From JAEUOS01 sp964470865 (GTDB lineage: Bacteria > Pseudomonadota > Gammaproteobacteria > Burkholderiales > JAEUOS01), in the NCBI GenBank assembly GCA_964470865.1, contig CAYYFR010000001.1, positions 62,001 to 126,000 of the forward strand: a DNA stretch of 64,000 nt, given 5' to 3'. Of the stretch, positions 49,146-56,987 are shown one piece after another. The notes beneath the pieces are model-generated. The model was not told the origin of the DNA and did not search any database. It worked only from the letters and a program-made list of their open reading frames with translations. Numbering within the stretch: position 1 is the stretch's first letter; each line of letters starts with the position of its first letter. Both the position numbers and the translations under genes were made by a program.

Positions 49146-51259
49146 TTGGGCACGTCGAAAATCGACGCTTCGCCGCGATTCTCCATCATGTCGACCACCC
49201 GGCAATCAGCGCACATTTGCAGGCGCCGCAGTGCCACGCCACCGGCAAACATCGAGTGCGCCGCCAGCTTCGAGCTCATGTTGTCGATCATCTGACGGGT
49301 GCCGAACGGCTTGGAGCAGCGCACGCAATTAAACGGCTGCGCTTCGTTCAACACCACCGGCTTGTTGACCTCGTCGCCCAGGTTCAGGCGCGGCAGCAGG
49401 CTTAACGCATCCTCCGGGCAGGTCGCGACACACAAGCCACACTGCACGCAGTTGCGCTCGACGAAGCGCAACTGCGGGCTCTCCTGGTTGTCGGCCAATG
49501 CCGCCGCCGGGCAGGCGCCGACACACGCAAGGCACAAGGTGCATTTATCGACCTTGATCGCAAGCCCGCCGTAAGGCGCACCCGCCGGCAGGGCGATCAA
49601 TTTGGCCGGGCTGGGCGCGTGACGCGCCAGATGCTCGATCGCGAATTCCAGCGCCTGGCGCTTTTCCGCCGCGACGTTCCAGGTCGCCGCCTCGCTGACA
49701 GTGCGGGCCGGCACCAGCGCGGCCAACGCGGTGGCGAGCGCGCCTCCCGTATCGGCCGCAATCGACCCCAGATGCGCGCCGCCATAGCCAAGCCCGTCGA
49801 GAATCGCCTGCCCGATCGCAGCCTGCGCGCTCAGTGCCTGGGCATATTCCGGTGCCTCCGCACCACTAAGCAGAACCCTCACCTGACTGGCGCCATAGGC
49901 CAATGCCGCCAGCCAAAGATCAAGTCCGGTCGACGCCACGTGATGCACATGCAGCGGAATCACGCGCGCCGGCAGGCCGGCGTGGGCAGCACCGGTCTTG
50001 CCGGACCGCACCGCACGGCCGGCATTTTCAATCAGCTTCAGACCATGCTCGTCATGCAGCAACACGCAGGCGTCACGACCACCGGCGGTCGCAAAGGTGC
50101 GCAGCATGGTTTTGAGCCGTGCGCCGGTATCGGTGGTCCTGGGGTAAGCGAAACTCATCGCCCCGGACGGGCACACCGTCGCACAGGCGCCGCAACCCAT
50201 GCACAAGTGCGGCTCGACCCGGACATGGTCGCCATCGTGGCTGATCGCCTGGGTGGAGCAGGTGTCGATGCAACGGGTGCAGCCGGATTTCTGGTTGCGG
50301 CTATGGGCACAAATACGGGCGTTGTAGCTGAAGAACCTGGGCTTTTCGAACTCGCCGATCAGCGTCACCATTTCGGCGACCGCGAGCGCCTGCTCGAGCG
50401 GATCGTCGCCTGGCCGGAAATAGCCTTGCGGCGGCTGGTGCAAGCGAATCAAAGGCTCGCGCGACAGATCGAGCACCATATCGAACTGTTCCTTGCGCGC
50501 GACGGCCGGGCGCGCGAAATCGATGGCCTTGACAGCGCCGCAGGCCGTGACACACGCGCGGTGGTTCTTGCACTTGTCCAGATCGATCTGGTAGGCAAGA
50601 TCGATCGCGCCTTCCGGGCACACATCGATGCAGGCGTTGCAACGCGTGCAGGCATCCAGGTCGATCGGGTTGTGGCTGTGCCATTCGACTTCGAACTTGC
50701 CCAGCCAGCCGCTAATGCCCTTGATCGACCCGGACAGCACGGGATAGCGCCTTGCGACCGGCAACTCGGCCCCCTTGACGCTGCCACTCATAAGCACACA
50801 CACGTCGAGTTTGCCCGCCAGGCGCTCGGCCCAGGCGAGCGACGCCTGCGCATCGCCAACGATCAATGTGGCGCCGCCCGATTTGTAGCTTACGCCGGGT
50901 ACCGGTGCAGGTTCGGGCAGTTGTGCCATGGCGATCAATGCGGCGATCTTCGGACCTGCCGCGCCCGCTTCACCCGACCATCCCCCGGCTTCGCGGATGT
51001 TGACAAACCTTAGCGGGACTTCGGCTTGCGCCGATCGGCCAGCCAGTTCGGCGAACAGTGGCGCTTCCTGGGTACAGGCAATCGTCAACGATTCCACATT
51101 GGCGCCCGCATCCGCCAGGGCCGCGTCAAAGGCTGCGATTTCACCTCGGCACAGCGCCTGGTGCACCTTGATCGGCGCGGCGCCACCCAGCGCCACGCCA
51201 AGCGTGGCACCGTCGAGAGGCATGGTACGGTTGCAGTTGCAAACGAGACAATTGGACAC
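49142..51259 (-). CDS. Polyferredoxin, formate dehydrogenase-linked
   Basis: 705 residues with several ferredoxin-type cysteine groups: CTRCNACIDVCP, CKNHRACVTACG, CTRCIDTC, CMGCGACATVCP, CTLCLACVGACP and CVQCGLCVATCP, plus a Cys-rich N-terminus (CLVCNCNRTM). Start is GTG at 51259. Such large ferredoxins occur beside FdhA-type enzymes in beta- and epsilonproteobacteria; electron partner unknown. Part of the minus-strand operon with DUF3305/DUF3306 and TorD. Confidence 0.85.
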   Translation of the reverse strand: MSNCLVCNCNRTMPLDGATLGVALGGAAPIKVHQALCRGEIAAFDAALADAGANVESLTIACTQEAPLFAELAGRSAQAEVPLRFVNIREAGGWSGEAGAAGPKIAALIAMAQLPEPAPVPGVSYKSGGATLIVGDAQASLAWAERLAGKLDVCVLMSGSVKGAELPVARRYPVLSGSIKGISGWLGKFEVEWHSHNPIDLDACTRCNACIDVCPEGAIDLAYQIDLDKCKNHRACVTACGAVKAIDFARPAVARKEQFDMVLDLSREPLIRLHQPPQGYFRPGDDPLEQALAVAEMVTLIGEFEKPRFFSYNARICAHSRNQKSGCTRCIDTCSTQAISHDGDHVRVEPHLCMGCGACATVCPSGAMSFAYPRTTDTGARLKTMLRTFATAGGRDACVLLHDEHGLKLIENAGRAVRSGKTGAAHAGLPARVIPLHVHHVASTGLDLWLAALAYGASQVRVLLSGAEAPEYAQALSAQAAIGQAILDGLGYGGAHLGSIAADTGGALATALAALVPARTVSEAATWNVAAEKRQALEFAIEHLARHAPSPAKLIALPAGAPYGGLAIKVDKCTLCLACVGACPAAALADNQESPQLRFVERNCVQCGLCVATCPEDALSLLPRLNLGDEVNKPVVLNEAQPFNCVRCSKPFGTRQMIDNMSSKLAAHSMFAGGVALRRLQMCADCRVVDMMENRGEASIFDVPK

Positions 51260-51381
51260 TGTGAAGCCGATCTGATCGAGGTTTAACGAGCGGGCGGACT
51301 ATACGGAGCTAGCTGCCGCGCAAAATCGGCATTGCCCGGGTCGCAGGCCTTCTGGTTTGCAAGGCCTTTGGCGCCGGAACA

Positions 51382-51954
51382 TCATCCTTGATCGACTCGT
51401 GGTACATCAACCAAAGGCTGATCCGTTGCATGCAAGTCAGCCGGCGCAATCCCCGGTTGCGGCAGCGCCGCTTCAAGCGTTGCAGAATCCGCCTTGGGCA
51501 AAGTCGCGGGTGCAGCGGGCGCCGCCTCGCTGTTTTTCTCATCGTCGTAGTCGAACAGGCGCAACATGCGGGATTGCGCCAGGTCCTTGAGCATGGCCAG
51601 CGGAATCGGATCGGCCTTGGTGTAATCGTCGATGTAGATGTCCAGGCCGTCCATCAAGTTGAAATGCGGGTCGCCGAACAGCTTCTTCATCGCCGCATTG
51701 CGCGCAACCGGTGGCACGTCAGGGCGCATGAAACGGGTGAAATCCGAACTCGGAGTCAACGATTCGATCGGCGGCAAGTCGGCAGGCACCGCTTGCTCCG
51801 GCGGCGGCTCCGGCTTGGCCGGCAGCCCGCGCTGCGCAGCAACCTCGTCTTCCACGCGGGCATCTTCACGCGTGCGAAAATCCGGTTCCGCCTGCTTGCG
51901 GCGCGACCAGCGCGACAGGAAGGTTTCGCCGCGCCCGAGCGGGTCGTCACTCAC
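51382..51954 (-). CDS. DUF3306 family protein
   Basis: 190 residues. The FLSRWSRRKQAEPDF start and the IESLTPSSDFTRFMRPDV and LDIYIDDYTKADPIPLAM blocks match DUF3306, known only beside formate dehydrogenase genes. Start is GTG at 51954, overlapping the DUF3305 stop (GTGA). Function unknown; a role in enzyme maturation is inferred from conserved linkage. Confidence 0.82.
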   Translation of the reverse strand: MSDDPLGRGETFLSRWSRRKQAEPDFRTREDARVEDEVAAQRGLPAKPEPPPEQAVPADLPPIESLTPSSDFTRFMRPDVPPVARNAAMKKLFGDPHFNLMDGLDIYIDDYTKADPIPLAMLKDLAQSRMLRLFDYDDEKNSEAAPAAPATLPKADSATLEAALPQPGIAPADLHATDQPLVDVPRVDQG

Positions 51955-52400
51955 AACGCACCTTTGTCGCGCGGCGCCAGGAACGAAGTCTTGATACGCT
52001 TTTTCTTGGGCTCCGGCTTGTAGTTCGCCGCCACGTAATCGGCCAGCCAGGCGCACATCGCCGGCGGCAGCGGCACGGCGTCGACTTTCTCCTGCGCATC
52101 CATCAGCCGTGCCGCCTCGTTGTAGCTCAGGGTCACCACCTTCGGAATCGCCGCGCCTTCGGCTTCGGCTTCGTCGATGCGCCACATCACGAACGCTTGC
52201 GGATCGCCGCTGGCCGAATTCAGAAAATAACCTTCCGCCTCATCCGGATAAAGACTTACGTCGAAACCCTCGAAGACCTGGCTCTCGACCACCGCATCCT
52301 CGGGCACACCCGCCATCTCGATGCCACGCACCTGCCACTGGTGGCTGAACCAGCGGTTGTTGGCAAGCTTGCGTTTCTCCATCCGGACGGATACGCGCAT
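51951..52400 (-). CDS. DUF3305 family protein
   Basis: 149 residues. RKLANNRWFSHQWQVRGIEM, LYPDEAEGYFLNSASGDPQA and VTLSYNEAARLMDAQEKVDA are DUF3305 blocks. Paired with DUF3306, as in other FdhABC loci. The ATG at 52400 is chosen over upstream non-ATG starts. First gene of the minus-strand formate operon, divergent from moaA over about 90 nt. Confidence 0.82.
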   Translation of the reverse strand: MRVSVRMEKRKLANNRWFSHQWQVRGIEMAGVPEDAVVESQVFEGFDVSLYPDEAEGYFLNSASGDPQAFVMWRIDEAEAEGAAIPKVVTLSYNEAARLMDAQEKVDAVPLPPAMCAWLADYVAANYKPEPKKKRIKTSFLAPRDKGAL

Positions 52401-52490
52401 GGTCGGTGGCTTGATCGACGGCAATTGATTGGCTCGGTACCTGACTGATTTGTTATTATCGCAGTGTCATTGTCACCAGTGTTTGTCCTC

Positions 52491-53594
52491 ATGAACGCCA
52501 AGGTCATACCGATTGCCAAGCAGTTCGTGCCGGGTACCCTGCCCCGGGTGCCGGCCATTGCACGCACGCCGGACGGCCGCCTCGCCGACACGCGTGGACG
52601 GCCCTTGCACGACCTGCGCATTTCGGTCACCGACCGCTGCAATTTTCGTTGCACCTACTGCATGCCGCGCTCGGTATTTGACAAGGATTATGCATTTCTG
52701 CCGCAGCGCGACCTGCTCAGCTTCGAGGAGATCACGCGGGTCGCCGGCATTTTCGCCAGCCACGGCGTCGAAAAGCTGCGCCTGACCGGCGGTGAACCGC
52801 TGTTGCGCAAGAACATCGAGCAACTCATTGCCATGCTGGCGGCCCTCACCACGCGCGACGGCCGTCCGATGGACCTGACACTCACCACCAACGGCTCGCT
52901 CTTGCCCAGGAAAGCCCGCGCGCTCAAGGCCGCCGGCTTGCAACGTGTGACCGTCTCGCTCGACGCGCTCGACGATGCGGTGTTTCGCACCATGAACGAC
53001 GTCGACTTTCCGGTTGCCCGTGTGCTCGAAGGCATAGCGGCCGCCGAGGAAGCAGGCCTGACACCGGTCAAGGTCAACATGGTGGTCAAAAAGGGCGTCA
53101 ACGACGGCCACGTGGTCGAGATGGCGCGCCACTTCAAGGGCAGCGGGCATATCGTGCGCTTCATCGAATTCATGGACGTCGGGTCCAGCAATGGCTGGCG
53201 CATGGATGATGTTCTGCCTTCAGCGGAGATTGTGCGGCGTATCAGCGCGGAGATGCCGCTGGTGGTGGCCGACGCCAACTACATAGGCGAAGTCGCGGAG
53301 CGCTGGATGTATGCCGATGGCAGCGGCGAAATCGGTGTGATCTCGAGCGTGACCCAGGCGTTTTGTGCCACTTGCACGCGCGCGCGACTGTCGACCGAGG
53401 GCAAACTCTTCACCTGCCTGTTCGCGCAATCGGGCCACGACCTGCGCGGCCTGTTGCGTGCCGGTCGGAGCGACGCTGAAATCGCCGCTGCCATCGGCCT
53501 CATCTGGGGTGAGCGGCGCGACCGTTATTCGGAAATACGCACGGCCGCAACCGCGCGCGGCAAGAAGGTCGAAATGTCATACATTGGCGGCTAG
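52491..53594 (+). CDS. moaA: GTP 3',8-cyclase MoaA
   Basis: Radical-SAM enzyme of the first step of molybdenum cofactor synthesis. 367 residues. The radical-SAM cluster motif CNFRCTYC (Cys50, Cys54, Cys57) and the C-terminal CATCTRARLSTEGKLFTC, which binds the second cluster, are present, as is the Gly-Gly end (SYIGG). Start ATG at 52491. The Mo-enzyme locus next to it explains its placement. Confidence 0.95.
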   Translation: MNAKVIPIAKQFVPGTLPRVPAIARTPDGRLADTRGRPLHDLRISVTDRCNFRCTYCMPRSVFDKDYAFLPQRDLLSFEEITRVAGIFASHGVEKLRLTGGEPLLRKNIEQLIAMLAALTTRDGRPMDLTLTTNGSLLPRKARALKAAGLQRVTVSLDALDDAVFRTMNDVDFPVARVLEGIAAAEEAGLTPVKVNMVVKKGVNDGHVVEMARHFKGSGHIVRFIEFMDVGSSNGWRMDDVLPSAEIVRRISAEMPLVVADANYIGEVAERWMYADGSGEIGVISSVTQAFCATCTRARLSTEGKLFTCLFAQSGHDLRGLLRAGRSDAEIAAAIGLIWGERRDRYSEIRTAATARGKKVEMSYIGG

Positions 53595-53653
53595 CGATCG
53601 TCACCCTTCGGTATCTGTTACGAACCATCGCCAACACAAGAGAAAGCACCAAC

Positions 53654-54610
53654 ATGCGCCGAATCCTTGCAGGAATTGTGTTTGCACTGGGCAGCCTTGG
53701 CGCGATCGCCCAGCCCTACCCGAACAAGCCGATCCGCATGATCGTGCCCTACCCTCCTGGTGGAGGTACCGACGCGCTCGGCCGCATCATGTCCGAGCGT
53801 CTCGCCGACCGCCTGGGTGTGGCAGTGGTCGTTGCCAACGTTCCGGGTGGCTCGGGCACGGTGGGCAGCGAACAGGTGCGCCGCGCCGAACCCGACGGTT
53901 ATACCCTGCTTTTCAATGCCAGCCTGTTCCTGATGGGCAAGAATGTGGTCAAAGCCACGCCCTACGATCCGCTCGACGATTTCACCGCACTTGGCCGCGT
54001 CGGCCAGGCGCCGCTGTTGATCATCGCCTCGAGCAAGGTCGAGGCCGCCAACCTGGCCGATCTGGTCAAGGCGGTGCGCGCCAACCCCGCCGGGTTCAAC
54101 ATGGCGATTTCCGGGCTGGGCGCGGCGGGCCATCTTGGCAGCCTGGAATTCATGCGCCTGACCGGCACCAGCCTGCAGGCGATCCCCTACAAGGGCACCA
54201 ACCCGGCACTGGCCGACGTGATGGGCGGCAATGTGCAATTGATGATCGATGCCGCCACCGCCCTGTTGCCGCAGACCAAGGGCGGCCGCGTACGCGGCAT
54301 GGCAATCACCAGCGCCACCCGCAACAAGGCCTATCCCGAGATTCCGACCACGGTCGAGGCCGGCATGCCGGAACTGACCATGGCCTCCTGGTATGGCGTG
54401 TGGGGCCCGAAAGGCCTGCCGCCGGCGCTTGCCAGCCGGCTGGCAACGGCGATTGCAGAAGGCGTGCGTCAGCCGGAATTCGCAGCGCGCATCGATGCGG
54501 CCGGCATCGTACCGGGATATATGGATCCGACCGCGTTTGTCGAATTCATGCGCGCCGACCTGGTCAAGAGTGTGCAGCTTCTGAAGGCCGCCAACTTCCA
54601 GCCCGAGTAG
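53654..54610 (+). CDS. Bug-family (TctC-like) periplasmic solute receptor
   Basis: 318 residues with a signal peptide, then KPIRMIVPYPPGGGTDALGR (the Bug N-terminal signature), VANVPGGSGTVGSEQV and IPYKGTNPALADVMGG. Binds a carboxylate, ligand unknown. No membrane partner genes (tctAB) are adjacent, as is common for Bug proteins. It sits between moaA and an amidohydrolase gene, and is the intact counterpart of the decayed receptor at 30812. Confidence 0.92.
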   Translation: MRRILAGIVFALGSLGAIAQPYPNKPIRMIVPYPPGGGTDALGRIMSERLADRLGVAVVVANVPGGSGTVGSEQVRRAEPDGYTLLFNASLFLMGKNVVKATPYDPLDDFTALGRVGQAPLLIIASSKVEAANLADLVKAVRANPAGFNMAISGLGAAGHLGSLEFMRLTGTSLQAIPYKGTNPALADVMGGNVQLMIDAATALLPQTKGGRVRGMAITSATRNKAYPEIPTTVEAGMPELTMASWYGVWGPKGLPPALASRLATAIAEGVRQPEFAARIDAAGIVPGYMDPTAFVEFMRADLVKSVQLLKAANFQPE

Positions 54611-54640
54611 GTCTCGGTGCGCGCGTCGCGACCACCGACT

Positions 54641-55873
54641 TCAGGCGGCACGTGCCGCCGGCAGCAGATCCGGCAAATAGCGCCGGGTCGGCTCGATGGC
54701 GTTGCCTGACTTGACCACCAGCCGCGGTATCAGGCGCTCGCCTGCCAGCAAGGGCTCGCCGCGCCCATCGCGCATGCTCCAGTCGCCCGCAACACGATCG
54801 AGAACGGTGATGTCAGCCAGCGTGCCTGGGGTCAGTGAGCCGATGTCCGGATCGCGCAGGATGGCGGCCGGATTCACCGTCACCCGACGCACCACTTCGG
54901 TAAGCGGCATGCCCAGTGCCAGCATGCGCGTCATCGCGCCGCACAGGCTGTAGTCGAGGATGGAATCGTCATGATAGCTGGCGAAGTCGCCGTGGATATC
55001 GCTTGAAATCGTGTTCGGCAGCACGCCGGCGGCCATCATCCTGCGCGCGATGGCATAGCTGAAGTTGATGCCGTAGCCGATGTCGAAATGCAGCCCGCGA
55101 TCCAGCGCGCGCAGCACGATTTCGGGCACAGCATCGCCGCTGCCCATGATGCCATCGGGCATCGAACTGTAAACATGCGCCAGGGTGTCGCCGGGACGCA
55201 GCACCGGTAGCACCTGTTCAAGCACCTGCTCGGCCACCGGGCGCCTGGATTCGACCACCGGAAACAGTTCTCCGGTGTGGCAGTACAAGGGCAAGCCGGC
55301 TTCGTTGCCGGCGCGCACCGCTGCCGCCAGCACTTCGGTACCCCAATGTGACAGAGAACCGGATTCACCGTGGCATTTGAAGCCGCGAATCAGGCGCGGA
55401 TGCTGCGCTGCCAGGCGCACCAGGTCGGCGACATCCACCATGCCCGGGTTGTGCAACATATCGCCACGCATCCCGCCCTTGAGCGCGCCGGCCACGTTGA
55501 TCGAAACGAAGCTGCGTACATCGGTGCGCGCGGCTTCGATCACGTATGCTTTGAAGCCACCGAAAGTCCAGGCGCCGGCGCTGCCCTGGTCGACGATGGT
55601 GGTGCAGCCCGCATTGACGCCCGCGTCATCCGCATTGACCCCGAAGTTGGTGACCCATTCGTACACATGCACATGCAGATCGATGAGGCCGGGACATACC
55701 AAAGCGCTGGCCACGTCGATGCTCTGCTTGCGCGGCATGGCCGACAAATCGGCACCGACCGCGACAATGCGCCCGGCACTGATCGCCACGTCCATCACTG
55801 CATCGATGTGATTGGCAGGGTCGATTACCTGACCGCCATGAAGTACCAAATCGGCTACTGCGACTATGTTCAT
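54641..55873 (-). CDS. Amidohydrolase/deacetylase family metallohydrolase
   Basis: 410 residues of the amidohydrolase superfamily. CPGLIDLHVHVYEW carries the His-x-His metal pair, GFKCHGESG the likely bridging lysine region, PLYCHTGE and SSDIHGDFASY the further metal ligands. LTPGTLADITVLD closes the barrel. N-acyl-D-amino-acid or dihydroorotase-like activity is possible; the substrate is not clear. The ATG at 55873 has AAAGG about 8 nt upstream. Confidence 0.82.
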   Translation of the reverse strand: MNIVAVADLVLHGGQVIDPANHIDAVMDVAISAGRIVAVGADLSAMPRKQSIDVASALVCPGLIDLHVHVYEWVTNFGVNADDAGVNAGCTTIVDQGSAGAWTFGGFKAYVIEAARTDVRSFVSINVAGALKGGMRGDMLHNPGMVDVADLVRLAAQHPRLIRGFKCHGESGSLSHWGTEVLAAAVRAGNEAGLPLYCHTGELFPVVESRRPVAEQVLEQVLPVLRPGDTLAHVYSSMPDGIMGSGDAVPEIVLRALDRGLHFDIGYGINFSYAIARRMMAAGVLPNTISSDIHGDFASYHDDSILDYSLCGAMTRMLALGMPLTEVVRRVTVNPAAILRDPDIGSLTPGTLADITVLDRVAGDWSMRDGRGEPLLAGERLIPRLVVKSGNAIEPTRRYLPDLLPAARAA

Positions 55874-56018
55874 GGTCAAACCTTTCTCCTGACCCGGCTG
55901 CAGAAAGGTGCAGCCTCTACCTCCAGTTGACGCAACCCGCGTGCCATCAAGTGTGCCACGGCTGCGCGGACAATGGCCAGCGTGGCCTGCGCTGGCCAAT
56001 ATTGAGCACTTCATTATT

Positions 56019-56053
56019 CATGACAAAAACACGCCTCTCACGAGGCTGTCATG
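56019..56053. repeat. Long hairpin-forming inverted repeat upstream of fdhD
   Basis: Nested dyad: outer arms CATGACA (56019-56025) and TGTCATG (56047-56053), inner arms GCCTC (56033-56037) and GAGGC (56042-56046), loop TCAC. Runs of A and T lie on both sides, so it has the form of a bidirectional terminator or an operator. A TAGGATAGAAT-type -10 element follows at about 56070. Confidence 0.6.
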
Positions 56054-56132
56054 TTTTTGGTAGCGTTCGATAGGATAGAATTTTGCGCTTCTTACCCATT
56101 TCCACGCAAGGTTCGCGGCGTGGCACCGCACA

Positions 56133-56987
56133 TTGGCCAAGCCCCTTCTACTGACCTCCGCCGCTCGTCCGTCCACCTTCGAGGTTGACGCCATTGACGA
56201 GAAGGGCGCGATCGTGCCGACCGCAATCGCCGGCGAACACCCGCTCACGCTGTACCTCGATCGCCGCGAACTGGTGACCCTGATGACCCTGGGTGCGGCG
56301 CCTGAAGCACTGGCACTGGGCTACCTGCGCAACCAGCGCATCGTCACCGGCATCGAGCGAATCGCTGCGGTTCAAGTCGACTGGGATACCGCGAGTGTCG
56401 CGGTCACCACGCGCGACGGCGATTTCTGGGACGACGCTGCAGCCGAGGCACGCCTGGCCAAACGCACCGTCACCACCGGTTGCGGCCAGGGCACGGTGTT
56501 CGGCGACCTGATGGAATCGATCGACGAAATCCGCCTGCCCGATTCGGTGCGCATGAGCCAGGAGGTGCTCTACAGCGTGATGGAGCGGGTGCGCAAGCAC
56601 GAATCGATATACAAGCAGGCCGGTGCCGTACATGGTTGCGCCCTGTGCTCGAACGCAGGTGCCGCGCGCGGCGAGATCATCTATTTCGTCGAGGATGTCG
56701 GGCGCCACAACGCGGTTGATGCTATTGCCGGGCGCATGTGGCTCGACGGCATCGATGGCGGCGACAAGATCTTCTACACCACCGGCCGCCTGACCTCCGA
56801 AATGGTGATCAAGTGTGCGCAAATGGGCATCCCGATCCTGCTGTCGCGCTCCGGCCTGACGCAGATGGGGCACGAAATCGCGCGTCGGGTCGGCATCACC
56901 ATGATCGGGCGCTGTCAGGGTAGACACTACCTGCTGTTTACGGGCCAGCAGCGTTTCGTCAGTGCGCCGGCGACGCTTGTAGCATGA
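56133..56987 (+). CDS. fdhD: Formate dehydrogenase accessory sulfurtransferase FdhD
   Basis: Moves sulfur from a cysteine desulfurase to the bis-MGD cofactor, needed for active formate dehydrogenase. 284 residues. GCALCSNAG carries the sulfur-transfer cysteines (Cys169, Cys172); VEDVGRHNAVDAIAGRMW and TGRLTSEMVIKCAQMGIPIL are family blocks. Starts with TTG at 56133, which is uncertain. It overlaps mobA-moeA by 4 nt. Confidence 0.92.
   Translation: MAKPLLLTSAARPSTFEVDAIDEKGAIVPTAIAGEHPLTLYLDRRELVTLMTLGAAPEALALGYLRNQRIVTGIERIAAVQVDWDTASVAVTTRDGDFWDDAAAEARLAKRTVTTGCGQGTVFGDLMESIDEIRLPDSVRMSQEVLYSVMERVRKHESIYKQAGAVHGCALCSNAGAARGEIIYFVEDVGRHNAVDAIAGRMWLDGIDGGDKIFYTTGRLTSEMVIKCAQMGIPILLSRSGLTQMGHEIARRVGITMIGRCQGRHYLLFTGQQRFVSAPATLVA

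Noticed and set aside
49619..51013. 464-codon open frame on the plus strand opposite the polyferredoxin gene
   Set aside because: Shadow frame; the minus strand carries many ordered cysteine motifs that prove the real reading direction.
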